Positions 23,901-32,923 of a DNA stretch of 36,723 nucleotides are shown here, piece after piece. This stretch comes from Flavobacteriales bacterium (GTDB lineage: Bacteria; Bacteroidota; Bacteroidia; Flavobacteriales_D; Sanyastnellaceae), in assembly GCA_947462725.1 (NCBI GenBank), contig CANHPZ010000010.1, forward strand, positions 1 to 36,723. The letters run 5' to 3'. The notes under the pieces are model-generated. The model searched no databases, was not told where the DNA came from, and worked only from the letters and a program-made list of their open reading frames with translations. The position numbers and the translations under genes were made by a program. Numbering within the stretch: the stretch's first letter is position 1; each line of letters starts with the position of its first letter.

Positions 23901-25156
23901 GGTCGATGGAGCGCGTGAATCCGAGCGACCCGTGTAACTCATCCGACAATTGGAAAGGCTGCTCACTGAGTAGCGGGAGCACGGCAGGCCGCACCAACAG
24001 CGTGCTCGACCGCAGCGCTGATAGCGTTGCTCCTGAGCTGAGCTATGTCCTTTCAGAACCGACTAACGGCATCACGCTTGTTTTCAACGAACCGATTGAT
24101 GGAACATCTCTGAGCGAATTGCTTTGGACTGTCGATGGAAACGTTATTCCAATTGATGCTTCCATAGGCGGAACCGAATACAATGAAGTTGTGCTCATGT
24201 TTGGAGAGATGACAGACGAGCACATCTATCACTTCGCTCTGAGCGGTGTGCGCGATTGCTGGGGAAATGAAGCGAGTGCGTTGAGCGAAAGTTTTGCTGC
24301 ACCGAAACAACCAGCGGCAGGACATATTATAGTGAACGAAATACTTTATGATCCTTTTGATGGTGGTGAAGATTTCATCGAGATATACAACAACTCAGCA
24401 CACGCTGTATCGCTCGACAGCTGCGCCATTGCAGATGCCAGTGGTGGTGAAATGAATACGCCTGACTTTATTACAGAACGTCATTTGCTGCTGATGCCCG
24501 GGGAGTTTCTCATTCTCACACAAGATGGTCGATCGCTGAATACATTCTACGACGAATCGAAAATGAACCGTGTGTGGAACATTCCAACAATGTCTGATTT
24601 TTCTTCCGATGATGTGGTGCACTTGCTATTGCCCGATGGCACTCTAAGCGATATCGTCGCATATAACTCAACGTTCCATTTTGCGCTGCTTACTTCAACG
24701 AATGGAGTTTCACTCGAGCGCCTCGATTACAACCGGCCATCCGACGATGTCACCAACTGGCACAGCGCTTCTGAGTTGAATGGATTCGCTACACCAGGAT
24801 TCGAAAACTCGCAAGCCGAAGTGGTTGGCGCCGACACTGAAATGCTACTGGTGAGTCCGGCTATTTTCTCTCCCGACAATGATGGCTACAACGATGTAGT
24901 CAACTTCGTTTTGCAGCTGAAGGAGCCCGGATTTGTTGGCAACATCCACATCTACGATAGCGAGGGAAGACCCGTGCGTCACCTGATGCAAAATGAGCTG
25001 CTGGGCAATTTGGGCACACTTTCGTGGGATGGATTGACGGATGATAAGCAGAAAGCTTCAATTGGTGCTTACGTTATTTTCTTCGAAGCGTTCAGCACAA
25101 CAGGCGAAGTCGTGAAATCCAAATCATCCTGTGTACTTGCACACCCACTGCACTAA
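20972..25156 (+). CDS. Secreted multidomain protein with four lamin-tail-like domains and Ig-like domains
   Basis: The 1394-residue protein has a signal peptide (MKTIGFFIVIPLVLMLLGNCAFA, cleaved before Gln24). Residues 25-225 look like a concanavalin-type beta-sandwich (DDFSDGDF start). Four lamin-tail-like (LTD) domains begin with the related segments FNEILADPTP, INEIMADPDP, INEIMADGSN and VNEILYDPFD near residues 335, 600, 860 and 1120. The period is about 260 residues, and each is followed by a GGWSLE.VNP-type stretch and an Ig-like domain (SbsA/Big_5 type, ILVHFSEPM). The last 95 residues (SPAIFSPDNDGYNDVV, NIHIYDSEGRPVRHL, TLSWDGLTDD) are like the FlgD-Ig or gliding-motility C-terminal domains used for export or surface attachment. 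An extracellular structural or adhesive role is inferred. It overlaps the next start by one base (TAATG). Confidence 0.88.
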   Translation: MKTIGFFIVIPLVLMLLGNCAFAQLQDDFSDGDFTSNPTWTGTASNYAVNNGILELNDQSGSGGQSALSASCNLTSLVNQEWRIWIDQNLAGSASNQSRIYLASNGAALSYSGTGSSGVEGYYLLLGEALSGDVIRFYYDDGTNTTLLASGQTSISTGWQARIKITVDNSNNWSIAADFTGGENFVEEVAFVSSVMTSCTHFSIINTYTSSNANNFSFDDIYAGPIVVDYSPPSVVSVTPTSLSSLDILFNETLNTPSAATAANYTIVNVGSALSATIDANNSQLVHITTPSFSPNTEYTLGVQQIADLAGNVMTLPSLVPFTFVQSVQASYRDVVFNEILADPTPAIALPEAEFVELFNIHPTASFQMEGWKFVNTNTEKILPNLVLGPGQHVILCDNANASLFTPYGMVIGITAFSSLTNTGDSLTLKDNNNQIIDVVVYSDDWFATTAKRDGGWSLELVNPSLPCPNAANWQESMDDNGGTPGTVNSQYSNAPDTTQPTVIAIEVIDANHILVHFSEPMNIDGWISPMWDVLPFNSTSGGVWSPLLDAVTLQLTFPLQPSNFYQLQVSGIADCSGNVIAAASIEFALGITPVMGDIVINEIMADPDPTLGMPQAEYIEIRNNTSNLLDLSGLQINSGTFSSNVTIAPNGFLVIADTQNNTGFDSIPNAVFMDAFPSLTNSGLLLQMRHADVLLDELEYDITWYRNPDKTDGGWSLERVNPLAPCSGRYNWGASYAETGGTAGEENSIYGTSSNGAPEVTAQGALNNTTLYVSFSESMDTLSFNAINADLGSGIQIASHSWNIDRDVLTMITSSPLIPEINYSLALLGLSDCDGSTWNAPTVNFVIGFVPQAGDVIINEIMADGSNGNQIAMPGVDFIELYNTTNHLVDLSALKINSGYFENQVLLFPDSFIVITDSDSDPTQFEEIPNVVYMPSFPSLTEDGITLELRMDGNLLEVVTYSKAYYNDASKESGGWSMERVNPSDPCNSSDNWKGCSLSSGSTAGRTNSVLDRSADSVAPELSYVLSEPTNGITLVFNEPIDGTSLSELLWTVDGNVIPIDASIGGTEYNEVVLMFGEMTDEHIYHFALSGVRDCWGNEASALSESFAAPKQPAAGHIIVNEILYDPFDGGEDFIEIYNNSAHAVSLDSCAIADASGGEMNTPDFITERHLLLMPGEFLILTQDGRSLNTFYDESKMNRVWNIPTMSDFSSDDVVHLLLPDGTLSDIVAYNSTFHFALLTSTNGVSLERLDYNRPSDDVTNWHSASELNGFATPGFENSQAEVVGADTEMLLVSPAIFSPDNDGYNDVVNFVLQLKEPGFVGNIHIYDSEGRPVRHLMQNELLGNLGTLSWDGLTDDKQKASIGAYVIFFEAFSTTGEVVKSKSSCVLAHPLH

Positions 25157-25773
25157 TGTATCTGGTAAAAACTCCGGCACTCCTAAAGCCACTGGCGAAA
25201 GACCTGCTGTGGCATATCGACACCACTAAGCGCGAAGTGTTCTTCACCTTCGACGACGGACCAACGCCCGGAGTGACCGACGAAGTTTTGGATTTGCTGC
25301 AGCGCTATGCCGCCAAAGCCACCTTTTTCTGTTTAGGTAAAAATGCAGAAGCCAATCCCGCACTTTTCAATCGCATTAAAGTAGAAGGACACGCCATTGG
25401 CAACCACAGCTATGACCATCCCGATGGCTGGAAAACACCAACGATGGCATACTTGCGCAATGTTATAAAATCAGCGTATACAATCAAATCCAATTTGTTT
25501 CGACCGCCTTATGGTCGTATAACTCCAGCACAAGTTTCGGCGTTAAAAAAACAATACAAAATCGTGATGTGGGATGTGCTGAGCGCCGATTTCGACATAC
25601 AAAAAACTCCCCAACAATGCCTTTCGAACGTGGTAGAGCACGTTCAACCCGGAAGTATCGTTGTATTTCATGATAGCGTGAAAGCCAAAGCAAACATGCT
25701 CCATGCGTTGGAAGGAAGTCTGGAGTATCTCAAGGCGCAAGGCTATATCTTTCGCGCACTTTCCAATACATGA
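25156..25773 (+). CDS. NodB-type polysaccharide deacetylase
   Basis: The 205-residue protein is a compact carbohydrate esterase 4 domain. The five motifs are present: TFDDGP (31-36) with catalytic Asp33 and metal Asp34; HSYDH (84-88) with the two metal histidines; RPPYG (116-120); the MWDVLSADFD segment; and IVVFHDS with the last His. Such enzymes remove N-acetyl groups from peptidoglycan, chitin-like or other glycans. I see no signal peptide, so where it acts is uncertain. It is translationally coupled on both sides, by TAATG with the lamin-tail gene and ATGA with rsmA. Confidence 0.92.
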   Translation: MYLVKTPALLKPLAKDLLWHIDTTKREVFFTFDDGPTPGVTDEVLDLLQRYAAKATFFCLGKNAEANPALFNRIKVEGHAIGNHSYDHPDGWKTPTMAYLRNVIKSAYTIKSNLFRPPYGRITPAQVSALKKQYKIVMWDVLSADFDIQKTPQQCLSNVVEHVQPGSIVVFHDSVKAKANMLHALEGSLEYLKAQGYIFRALSNT

Positions 25774-26555
25774 GCGTAAGACCTAAAAAAGCCCTTGGCC
25801 AGCACTTTCTGAAAAATACAGAGATTTGCGAGCGCATTGCCCAAGCCATCACCTTGCACGGTGAATACGAAACCGTACTTGAAATTGGTCCAGGCATGGG
25901 CGCATTGACGCAGTATCTACTCGCACGACCAGAATTTGTAACACACGCCGTAGAGATTGATCGTGAGAGTGTCGATTACCTCAACGTGCACTTTCCTGCG
26001 CTGCGTGGCCGCATCTATGAAGAAGATTTTTTGCGCATGCCACTGGATAAAATGTTTGCTGAAAACATTGCTGTGGTTGGAAACTTCCCATACAACATTT
26101 CATCGCAAATTGTTTTCAAAGTTCTCGATCACATGGATCAAGTACCTGAGCTCGTGGGTATGTTTCAGCGCGAAGTAGCGCAGCGTTTTGCCAGCGGTCC
26201 CGGAAATAAAGACTACGGCATCATCTCGGTATTGGCTCAAGCGTACTACGACATCGAGTATTTGTTTACGGTAGATGAAAATGAATTCATACCGCCTCCG
26301 AAAGTGAAAAGCGGTGTGATTCGCATGCGACGTAAGTTTGGTGTTGAGTTGGGCTGTGATCCGAAGCTATTCAAGCAAGTCGTGAAAACATCATTCAATC
26401 AACGACGCAAAACACTGCGAAATTCACTCAAAAGCATGCTACAGAGTAAGGTCGATACCTCATCAGACGTCTGGAATAAGCGCCCGGAGCAGCTGGGGGT
26501 GGCGGCGTTTGTGGAGTTGACCAATACCATTGAGTCGGCGCTGCGTGCGGAGTAA
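25770..26555 (+). CDS. rsmA: 16S rRNA adenine dimethyltransferase (KsgA)
   Basis: RsmA dimethylates two adjacent adenines in the 3'-terminal hairpin of 16S rRNA (A1518 and A1519 in E. coli numbering) late in small-subunit assembly, using S-adenosylmethionine. The 261-residue protein starts VRPKKALGQHFL. It has the SAM-binding EIGPGMGALT (residues 38-47), the acidic EID (62-64) and the catalytic NFPYN (105-109). FIPPPKVKSGVIRM and FNQRRKTLRNSL in the C-terminal lobe are typical. Length is normal. It ends the three-gene overlapping unit; no terminator follows. Confidence 0.96.
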   Translation: MSVRPKKALGQHFLKNTEICERIAQAITLHGEYETVLEIGPGMGALTQYLLARPEFVTHAVEIDRESVDYLNVHFPALRGRIYEEDFLRMPLDKMFAENIAVVGNFPYNISSQIVFKVLDHMDQVPELVGMFQREVAQRFASGPGNKDYGIISVLAQAYYDIEYLFTVDENEFIPPPKVKSGVIRMRRKFGVELGCDPKLFKQVVKTSFNQRRKTLRNSLKSMLQSKVDTSSDVWNKRPEQLGVAAFVELTNTIESALRAE

Positions 26556-26571
26556 TTCAGATTTGTTAGGC

Positions 26572-26692
26572 ATAGCTTCACGGAGTATTTGAGATGCGCT
26601 GAGTTTTTAATTTCCATCGAGAATAGCCCATTGCGCTCCGTGTCCTCAAAAAATAAAAAATCTCTGAGTATCTCGGTGTAACTTACAGCTTC
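26572..26692. repeat. Degenerate intergenic repeat-like sequence between rsmA and dnaG
   Basis: This non-coding stretch has inverted copies of CACGGAG (26579-26585) and CTCCGTG (26636-26642). It also has serial CTC/GAG-rich blocks (ctccgtgtcctc, ctctgagtatctcggtg) around an A-rich run (26648-26660). The layout recalls CTCCGTG-type dispersed intergenic repeats seen in various bacteria. Only one copy lies in the window, so the repeat nature is inferred. Confidence 0.4.
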
Positions 26693-26734
26693 GGCTTGGA
26701 TTAACTTTACCCTCCCGATTTTCAGATTACTCCA

Positions 26735-28690
26735 GTGATCAGCAGAGCCACCATCGACAAAATTTATCAAGTCGCCATCATCGAAGAAGTGGTTGGCGAG
26801 TTTGTGCATTTGAAGCGCAGTGGTTCGGCCTATAAAGGTCTTTCGCCCTTTGCCAACGAGAAAACACCTTCGTTTTTCGTAGTTCCAGCCAAAGGCATCT
26901 ACAAGGATTTCTCTTCCGGAAAGGGCGGCAATGTCATCGACTTCCTCATGCAGCATGAGAAACTGAGTTACCCGGAAGCACTGCGCTGGCTTGCCGGGAA
27001 ATATCAAATCGATATTGAGGAAGATCAGCAGAGCGATGAACAGCTGCAAGAAAAAAGCGAGCGCGAGCAACTCAGTGTAGTTACTGAATTTGCCGCACGG
27101 TATTTTCAAGAGCAGATGCACGATAGCGAAGAAGGAAAGGCCATTGGACTTTCCTATTTCCAAGAGCGCGGATTTCGAGACGATACCATTCGCAAATTTC
27201 AATTGGGTTATTGTCCCGATAAATGGGATGCCATGACGCAGGCAGCGCTCGAGCAGAAGTATCAGCTTGATTATCTCGTTAAGGCAGGACTTACGCGTGA
27301 GCGTGATGGAAAGATCTACGACTTCTTCCGCGGACGTGTGATGTTTCCCATTCACAACATCAGCGGAAAAGTGATTGCCTTCGGTGGGCGCACGCTGAAA
27401 GCCGAAAAAGACATTGCCAAGTACTTCAACTCGCCAGAGAGCGAATTGTATGTGAAGAGCAACGTGCTTTACGGATTGCATTTGGCCAAGAACAGCATCG
27501 TGAAGCACGACATGTGCTACTTGGTAGAAGGCTACACCGACGTGATCAGCATGCACCAAGCAGGTGTCGAAAATGTAGTTTCAAGCAGTGGAACTTCGCT
27601 TACCGAAGGACAGATTCGTCTCATTCGTCGCTATACACCCAACATCACCATTCTGTATGATGGCGACAGCGCAGGTATCAAGGCTTCGTTTCGTGGAATA
27701 GATATGATCTTGAAAGAGGGCATGAACGTGCGTGTGCTCCTCTTCCCCGATGGTGACGATCCCGATAGTTATTCGCGCAAGCACAGCTCTGAAGAAATTC
27801 AAGAGTTCATCGCCAAGAACGCACGCGATTTCATTTCCTTCAAGACATCGCTTCTGCTTGAAGATGCGGGTAATGACCCTGTAAAAAAAGCTGCTCTCAT
27901 TCGCGGTATTGTCGAGAGCATAGCACTCATTCCTGATGGCATCTCGCGCAGCGTGTATGTGCAGGAATGCAGTCGTCTCATGGGCATGAGCGAGGCCGTT
28001 TTGATGACGGAATTGAACAAGGTGCTCGTCACGAATTTCAAGAAAGAAAAGAAAGCAGATGTCCCGAATGAGGTTCCATTGTTTGATGATCTTCCTGCCG
28101 ATGGAATACCGGAAGGCGTGGCTGAAGATTTTTCCATTCAGCACCAGGAAAAAGACCTCATCCGCATCTTGCTCCATTATGGCGAACAGCCAATTGAAAT
28201 CAGCCTCATCAATGAGGATGGCCACGAAGAGAAACACCAAGTATCGGTGGCCGAATACATCATCAGCAATTTAGAATCTGATGAAATCACGCTGGAGTCT
28301 GCAGTCTACAGCAACATTTACAAGGAATATGTTGAGCTCATTGCTAAAGAAGTTTTTCCTCAAGCCACCAACTTCACGCAGCATCAAGATCAAACGATAT
28401 CAGGAGAATCGTCAGCCATACTCATCAGCCCATACGCGCTAAGTGAAAATTGGCAAAGGCACTTTATCTATCCCGAAACTGAAGATATGCACCTGCGGAA
28501 AGCCGCCAAGGATTGTATCTTCAGACTGAAGCTCAAACGTGTTCAGCGCATCATAATTGACCTCAGCAAAGAGCTTGAAGCGGCTGTTGGTGATGATGAA
28601 AAATATGATGCTCTACTTCAGGAGAAAATTATGCTTGATAAAGCTCGCGCTGAAATATCCAAGTATTTCGGAACAGTAATCGGAAGCTGA
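26735..28690 (+). CDS. dnaG: DNA primase with zinc-ligand-free CHC2 domain
   Basis: DnaG lays RNA primers for replication. The 651-residue protein has the N-terminal CHC2-type fold (residues 1-100), the primase core with the TOPRIM motifs EGYTDV (265-270), DGDSAG (309-314) and DGDDPDS, and a diverged C-terminal helicase-binding region. The fold of the zinc domain is recognisable (GLSPFANEKTPSF and YKDFSSGKGGN), but the four zinc ligands of the standard C-x2-H...C-x2-C pattern are Ser37, Ala40, Asp58 and Ser61. I recall the same loss in Flavobacterium DnaG, so it is probably lineage-wide and not a defect. Translation starts with GTG at 26735. A 7-of-8 -7 box (TAACTTTA, 26702-26709) lies upstream. 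It converges with the hydrolase gene. Confidence 0.95.
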   Translation: MISRATIDKIYQVAIIEEVVGEFVHLKRSGSAYKGLSPFANEKTPSFFVVPAKGIYKDFSSGKGGNVIDFLMQHEKLSYPEALRWLAGKYQIDIEEDQQSDEQLQEKSEREQLSVVTEFAARYFQEQMHDSEEGKAIGLSYFQERGFRDDTIRKFQLGYCPDKWDAMTQAALEQKYQLDYLVKAGLTRERDGKIYDFFRGRVMFPIHNISGKVIAFGGRTLKAEKDIAKYFNSPESELYVKSNVLYGLHLAKNSIVKHDMCYLVEGYTDVISMHQAGVENVVSSSGTSLTEGQIRLIRRYTPNITILYDGDSAGIKASFRGIDMILKEGMNVRVLLFPDGDDPDSYSRKHSSEEIQEFIAKNARDFISFKTSLLLEDAGNDPVKKAALIRGIVESIALIPDGISRSVYVQECSRLMGMSEAVLMTELNKVLVTNFKKEKKADVPNEVPLFDDLPADGIPEGVAEDFSIQHQEKDLIRILLHYGEQPIEISLINEDGHEEKHQVSVAEYIISNLESDEITLESAVYSNIYKEYVELIAKEVFPQATNFTQHQDQTISGESSAILISPYALSENWQRHFIYPETEDMHLRKAAKDCIFRLKLKRVQRIIIDLSKELEAAVGDDEKYDALLQEKIMLDKARAEISKYFGTVIGS

Positions 28691-28767
28691 CAAAGCAGGG
28701 ATGATCAGCAGCCAACGTTATGGCGCGCTGAACACCCCCACTTGCCAAACCTAACCAACCAAATATT

Positions 28768-31700
28768 TTACGGGATTACGACTTTAGCGCAATAGCTATC
28801 GTGCGAATCATGAATGCGGATGAAGTAAATACCCGACGAAAGTTTTTCATTGAATAACCATTCCGCAGATGCTGACTGCACACATACATTATCATCGTTC
28901 AGCAATAGCCTGCCGCTGCAATCAAACACGGAGCATCGCACACACGCTTGTTTGCCGCTGATCAACAGGCCTTGCTCCGCTCCAATAATCCGCCAAGGAA
29001 TTTCATCGCTGATCAATTCATGATCTACTGTTTGACGATCAAAGTAGAGCCCGGCGGGGCATTCTTTGTTGTACCAAGGAGATTCATCTGAGAACCAAAT
29101 TTGACAACCACCATCCATCTCATAGCCAGAACAATTTGCGGCTCCAGTTGCAACGACATCAAACATGTCGGATGTTGGAAAAAGCAACCCTTCGCATGTC
29201 GACAATTGATTGCTCGCACCGAGCATTCCCCACATGTTGTATTGCGCATCCCAGTGCATTGCACAATCATCGTCGGCTATACACATGCTATCGATTGTGC
29301 CTGAAAATATCTTCTCAGTATATCCAGAGAAATTATTGAATCCCTTTATAAGCATCAAGTCTGATGCATGATCCAACTCTACGCATACCGGCACGTCATC
29401 AAAAACATTGTAGCCCGAACCATCTGACGAACTCATGTTCACCCATGCGTCATGAGCAACTATTCCTTGAGTGCTGTGAATCATATTGCATCGCAAGTTG
29501 ATTCCTCCATCAAACTTCTCGATACAAGGAACAGAGCCATTGGAAAAATCGCATTCCTCTACATTCAACGACGTATTACTCCAATCGCGCACGTGAGCGT
29601 TGTTTATGAATACGGACTGCTTTATACTCGATGGAAGTTGCAGTTCATTGCTTTCAATTCCGTTACCATCAAAGAAGCAAGCATCTGCGGAATATCGTCC
29701 TTCATAGGCGAAGAATCCGGCGTCAATTCCTAAAAATTCGCAGTGAGTCAATCGTGTTTTTCCACTCTGATTATGCAGCCGGACATGCTCAAAAATGCAT
29801 GAATCGAATGCGCACGTATTGAACCAAACCCAAACCTCTGTCGAGGTTGTTTCCCATTGATCGCTGGCGAAGAAGTGAACATCCGTTGCCGATAAACTCG
29901 CATCGGTATACAAAGCACCATTGTAGGTAAGATCTACCTTTCCGTGTGACAGATGAATTTCGCCCAACGTCCAATTCGCGTTTTGGAAATGAGCGCCGTT
30001 ATTGAGGCGCAGAATCACATTGTCGTTGGACTTTCCCGCCCATTTGAATTTAGAATTCGACTCCATGTGCAGCACATTTTCTGTGCCCTGCGCTACTTCA
30101 ATGCAGCCGTTAGTCTCCGGTTGTTGACTCATCGACAAGGTTACCCAGTCATCCAAATGCAATTCACCGCCGTCAAAAAACAATCGAGCATCAGAACCAG
30201 ATAAGGTGATTTCATGATTGACCATGGTATTTGAGCTATTCATAAAATGCACGTTAGCTCCCGCATGAATGATTATGCTTCCATTGAACACCTCGACAGA
30301 TCCTCCCGGCATCACCTCAAGCGTTGCGCCTTCTTCCACCACCAAGCTGCTTCCTTCAAAAATGCGCAGCGTGCCCTGGTTCCCGATAACCATTCGACTA
30401 TCGCGATTCAATGTCAATTGCCCCGTGCGATACTCCGCAGCTTGATCACCAATTTCAAAAAACCCTTCGTGATCAATCAATACAACAGCCGGTGTGCATC
30501 CCAATGTAGAGAGTTCGAAGTGATTATCTGTGCTGATATAATCCCCGGTTTCATCAAAATGCGTTGGTAAAAATGCATTCACCAATAACCTGCCTCCACT
30601 ATGCACATGAGTGCTTTGGAGATAACCATACTCGGGTCGTCCATAATTGAAAACACCGCCATTCAACGATTGTGTGGTTAGCGCGGTATCCAGTGGAGTG
30701 CGGTCAAAGCCTAACACCTCATCGGCAATAAATGCAAGGTTCGTGGGTGTCAATTCCGTGTGATTCTCGTTATGATCTTGTGCGAAGAGCACACGGTCGA
30801 AGTAATTCTCCTCCGCGTGCTCATCCATGTATTGCTCAAGGTTCTGATACGGATTGTCGAGCGCAATACCGACAGCACTTCCACTCAACACAAATGCGTG
30901 ATCCCGGTTGTAGTCGGAAGGGAAAACATCATCGCATAGAAAATCGACATTCCAATTTTCCTCGAATTCATGCACGCCTTGATTAATAGCTGCGGCCAAT
31001 GTTTGCAGCGTGTTGCGTTTCCCGCCCGGCGCGTAATCACGGTTGATGGTGCCGGCCGGTGTCATTACCATGTCGTGATCAATGTCGACAACGTCCAATG
31101 CGCCGATCAATAAGCCTCCGAACCAAAAATAGACTTCATCGCCAACCGCTTCCATTCCAGCTAGCGTCGTGCGAAAATCGCCTAGCACATAAAAATTATT
31201 TAAGCTCAACGCATTATACGCATCACCTCCTTCATGGTAGAGGTATTGCTTTTCGAATACCATTCCAGCTGCATCACAATCCCAATCAAGCATCCGTTCA
31301 TCGGCATAATGCAATCCATAACCGTTGGCCAGTCCATTCGAAATTGCGATCGTTCGACAGTTCTGCGGGTATCCCATCTCGTTCAACTGTCCATACCAAT
31401 CGTCATATTCATTTAACCCACTGAAGACTTGCACGTCCAACATTTGTCGCGCTGCAGGGCGAAGCAAGTAACGATCACGAAATAACTGCGCCTGCTCCTG
31501 ACCGTGCTCCAAATTAAACTTGATCGATTCCTGCAAAGCCCGCGGAATATGAGCACCAACGTGAGGTGCATCAAACGACACCCACAAACGCACGCAGTGA
31601 TCTTCGCCATTCAACTCCATATGGCGTAGCGCGTAGCGTGTAATCACGCCGCCCATGCTTGCCCCTGAAACTACTAAAGCATTGTTGGCCAATTTGTATT

Positions 31701-32874
31701 CGTTGCATAAACGAATAACCTCCTCAACCAATGCGGCATTCTGTTGCAATGCGGCAGCTCCATCATGAAAATCAACGAGAACAATGTCATATCCATAGTC
31801 ACGAATTTGTTGCAGCAATTCAGGCATCAGATGCAAGTCGTCATAACCGTATACCAAATCATCCGTTACATCCGGATCCTGAAATCCGCTTGTGAATTCG
31901 CACCACCCAAATGTGCCATGCCGGTGCTCTTCGTGAATGGGATGACCATCGCGATCAAGTCCAAAGTCGATACCTTCCACAAAAACAAAAGGCTTGTCGA
32001 AAACGCCATCCGTGCTGAGCAAAGTGTATGCGCGCCCCTTCACCGTGCCCTCATCTGTATTCACTTGCAAGTCCCAGGGGTGTGCTTCATCGGATGTCCA
32101 AGGAGCAAAATCAGGATAAGGAAATGTAGTAGTTGAGCAGGGATCGAGTTCTGATGCAGAGCGCAACATGCACGATGAACGCTTTACAGCATAGCCGTCT
32201 CTGCGGACCTCACATCGCACAACGCGATCGCGCAACTCATCGCTGTAATCCACATCATACATCTGCTCTGCTAAAAGCACGCGCCAACCCAAGCCATCAT
32301 CAAAATCGATGAGTACACTTTGCGGTATTGATTCGTAATTGCTGATACTTGCAGCGGCAGGCATCTTGAACCTATAGGCTCTTGCTGCTATGTGTGGTGC
32401 GTCAACCCACAATACCAGCGCGTCTTTCGACAAGCATGGAGAGGCGGCACATCCTTCATTGTGTTGAAAGTTTCCATCCGAGCGATACACCAATCCAGCC
32501 TGCAGCGCGTCTGCTCGAAAATCAACATACTTGATATCCAATAGTGCCATCGACCAACACCCTTCGCTGTGCGCAACATTGTCCTTATGCTCGCGAAAGC
32601 CCGAGAAATCGGCTAAGACGTGGGTGGAGTCCAAACATGCGCGGCCAAATGACATGAACAAGGAAGCACACTGCGAAGCGGTTAGTATATGTTGGTCGCT
32701 ATACGGATCAGGATCCTTCACCGTATTGTGCGATTGGGGGAAAAAGAACCCATGCCCTACTACAGATGCATCGAGTTCGGTAAATGGAACGCGCAATTGT
32801 GCGTTCATGAATGCTGTCTGAAACAGGCACAGCAAGGTGTAGGCGACTTTGCGCCCTATGCGGAAGTTCATCAT
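28768..32874 (-). CDS. T9SS-exported alpha/beta-hydrolase with beta-helix region and C-terminal sorting domain
   Basis: The 1368-residue protein begins with a signal peptide cleaved near residue 25 (FMNA-Q). An unassigned N-terminal region (about 30-280) is followed by an alpha/beta-hydrolase domain with FVFVEGIDFG, VDFHDGAAALQQNA and the nucleophile elbow GASMGG (Ser406). DVVDIDHDMVMTP may hold the later catalytic residues. Residues about 830-1250 have short repeating turns (GTLRIFEGSSLVVEEGATLEV) typical of a right-handed beta-helix. The last 75 residues (CSVFDCSGRLLLND, LSSGIYFIRIHD, ending KVVIP) form a type A T9SS sorting domain, so it is exported through the outer membrane and probably anchored there. 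The substrate is unknown; lipase- or esterase-like activity is inferred. It follows the lipoprotein gene by 49 bases on the same strand. Confidence 0.85.
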   Translation of the reverse strand: MMNFRIGRKVAYTLLCLFQTAFMNAQLRVPFTELDASVVGHGFFFPQSHNTVKDPDPYSDQHILTASQCASLFMSFGRACLDSTHVLADFSGFREHKDNVAHSEGCWSMALLDIKYVDFRADALQAGLVYRSDGNFQHNEGCAASPCLSKDALVLWVDAPHIAARAYRFKMPAAASISNYESIPQSVLIDFDDGLGWRVLLAEQMYDVDYSDELRDRVVRCEVRRDGYAVKRSSCMLRSASELDPCSTTTFPYPDFAPWTSDEAHPWDLQVNTDEGTVKGRAYTLLSTDGVFDKPFVFVEGIDFGLDRDGHPIHEEHRHGTFGWCEFTSGFQDPDVTDDLVYGYDDLHLMPELLQQIRDYGYDIVLVDFHDGAAALQQNAALVEEVIRLCNEYKLANNALVVSGASMGGVITRYALRHMELNGEDHCVRLWVSFDAPHVGAHIPRALQESIKFNLEHGQEQAQLFRDRYLLRPAARQMLDVQVFSGLNEYDDWYGQLNEMGYPQNCRTIAISNGLANGYGLHYADERMLDWDCDAAGMVFEKQYLYHEGGDAYNALSLNNFYVLGDFRTTLAGMEAVGDEVYFWFGGLLIGALDVVDIDHDMVMTPAGTINRDYAPGGKRNTLQTLAAAINQGVHEFEENWNVDFLCDDVFPSDYNRDHAFVLSGSAVGIALDNPYQNLEQYMDEHAEENYFDRVLFAQDHNENHTELTPTNLAFIADEVLGFDRTPLDTALTTQSLNGGVFNYGRPEYGYLQSTHVHSGGRLLVNAFLPTHFDETGDYISTDNHFELSTLGCTPAVVLIDHEGFFEIGDQAAEYRTGQLTLNRDSRMVIGNQGTLRIFEGSSLVVEEGATLEVMPGGSVEVFNGSIIIHAGANVHFMNSSNTMVNHEITLSGSDARLFFDGGELHLDDWVTLSMSQQPETNGCIEVAQGTENVLHMESNSKFKWAGKSNDNVILRLNNGAHFQNANWTLGEIHLSHGKVDLTYNGALYTDASLSATDVHFFASDQWETTSTEVWVWFNTCAFDSCIFEHVRLHNQSGKTRLTHCEFLGIDAGFFAYEGRYSADACFFDGNGIESNELQLPSSIKQSVFINNAHVRDWSNTSLNVEECDFSNGSVPCIEKFDGGINLRCNMIHSTQGIVAHDAWVNMSSSDGSGYNVFDDVPVCVELDHASDLMLIKGFNNFSGYTEKIFSGTIDSMCIADDDCAMHWDAQYNMWGMLGASNQLSTCEGLLFPTSDMFDVVATGAANCSGYEMDGGCQIWFSDESPWYNKECPAGLYFDRQTVDHELISDEIPWRIIGAEQGLLISGKQACVRCSVFDCSGRLLLNDDNVCVQSASAEWLFNEKLSSGIYFIRIHDSHDSYCAKVVIP

Positions 32875-32923
32875 ATGAATTGGATTTTAGTGTGAGTGCT
32901 CTTCAGATGAGAAAAGCGATAAT

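Noticed and set aside
26399-27559. A 386-codon open frame on the minus strand across the end of rsmA and the start of dnaG
   Set aside because: It lies antisense to two well-supported genes, crosses the intergenic repeat-like segment and shows no recognisable domain; its composition is that of a shadow frame.
28691-28767. A terminator between the convergent dnaG and hydrolase genes
   Set aside because: Only short, GC-poor partial pairings (GCCA/TGGC) without a T-run are visible.
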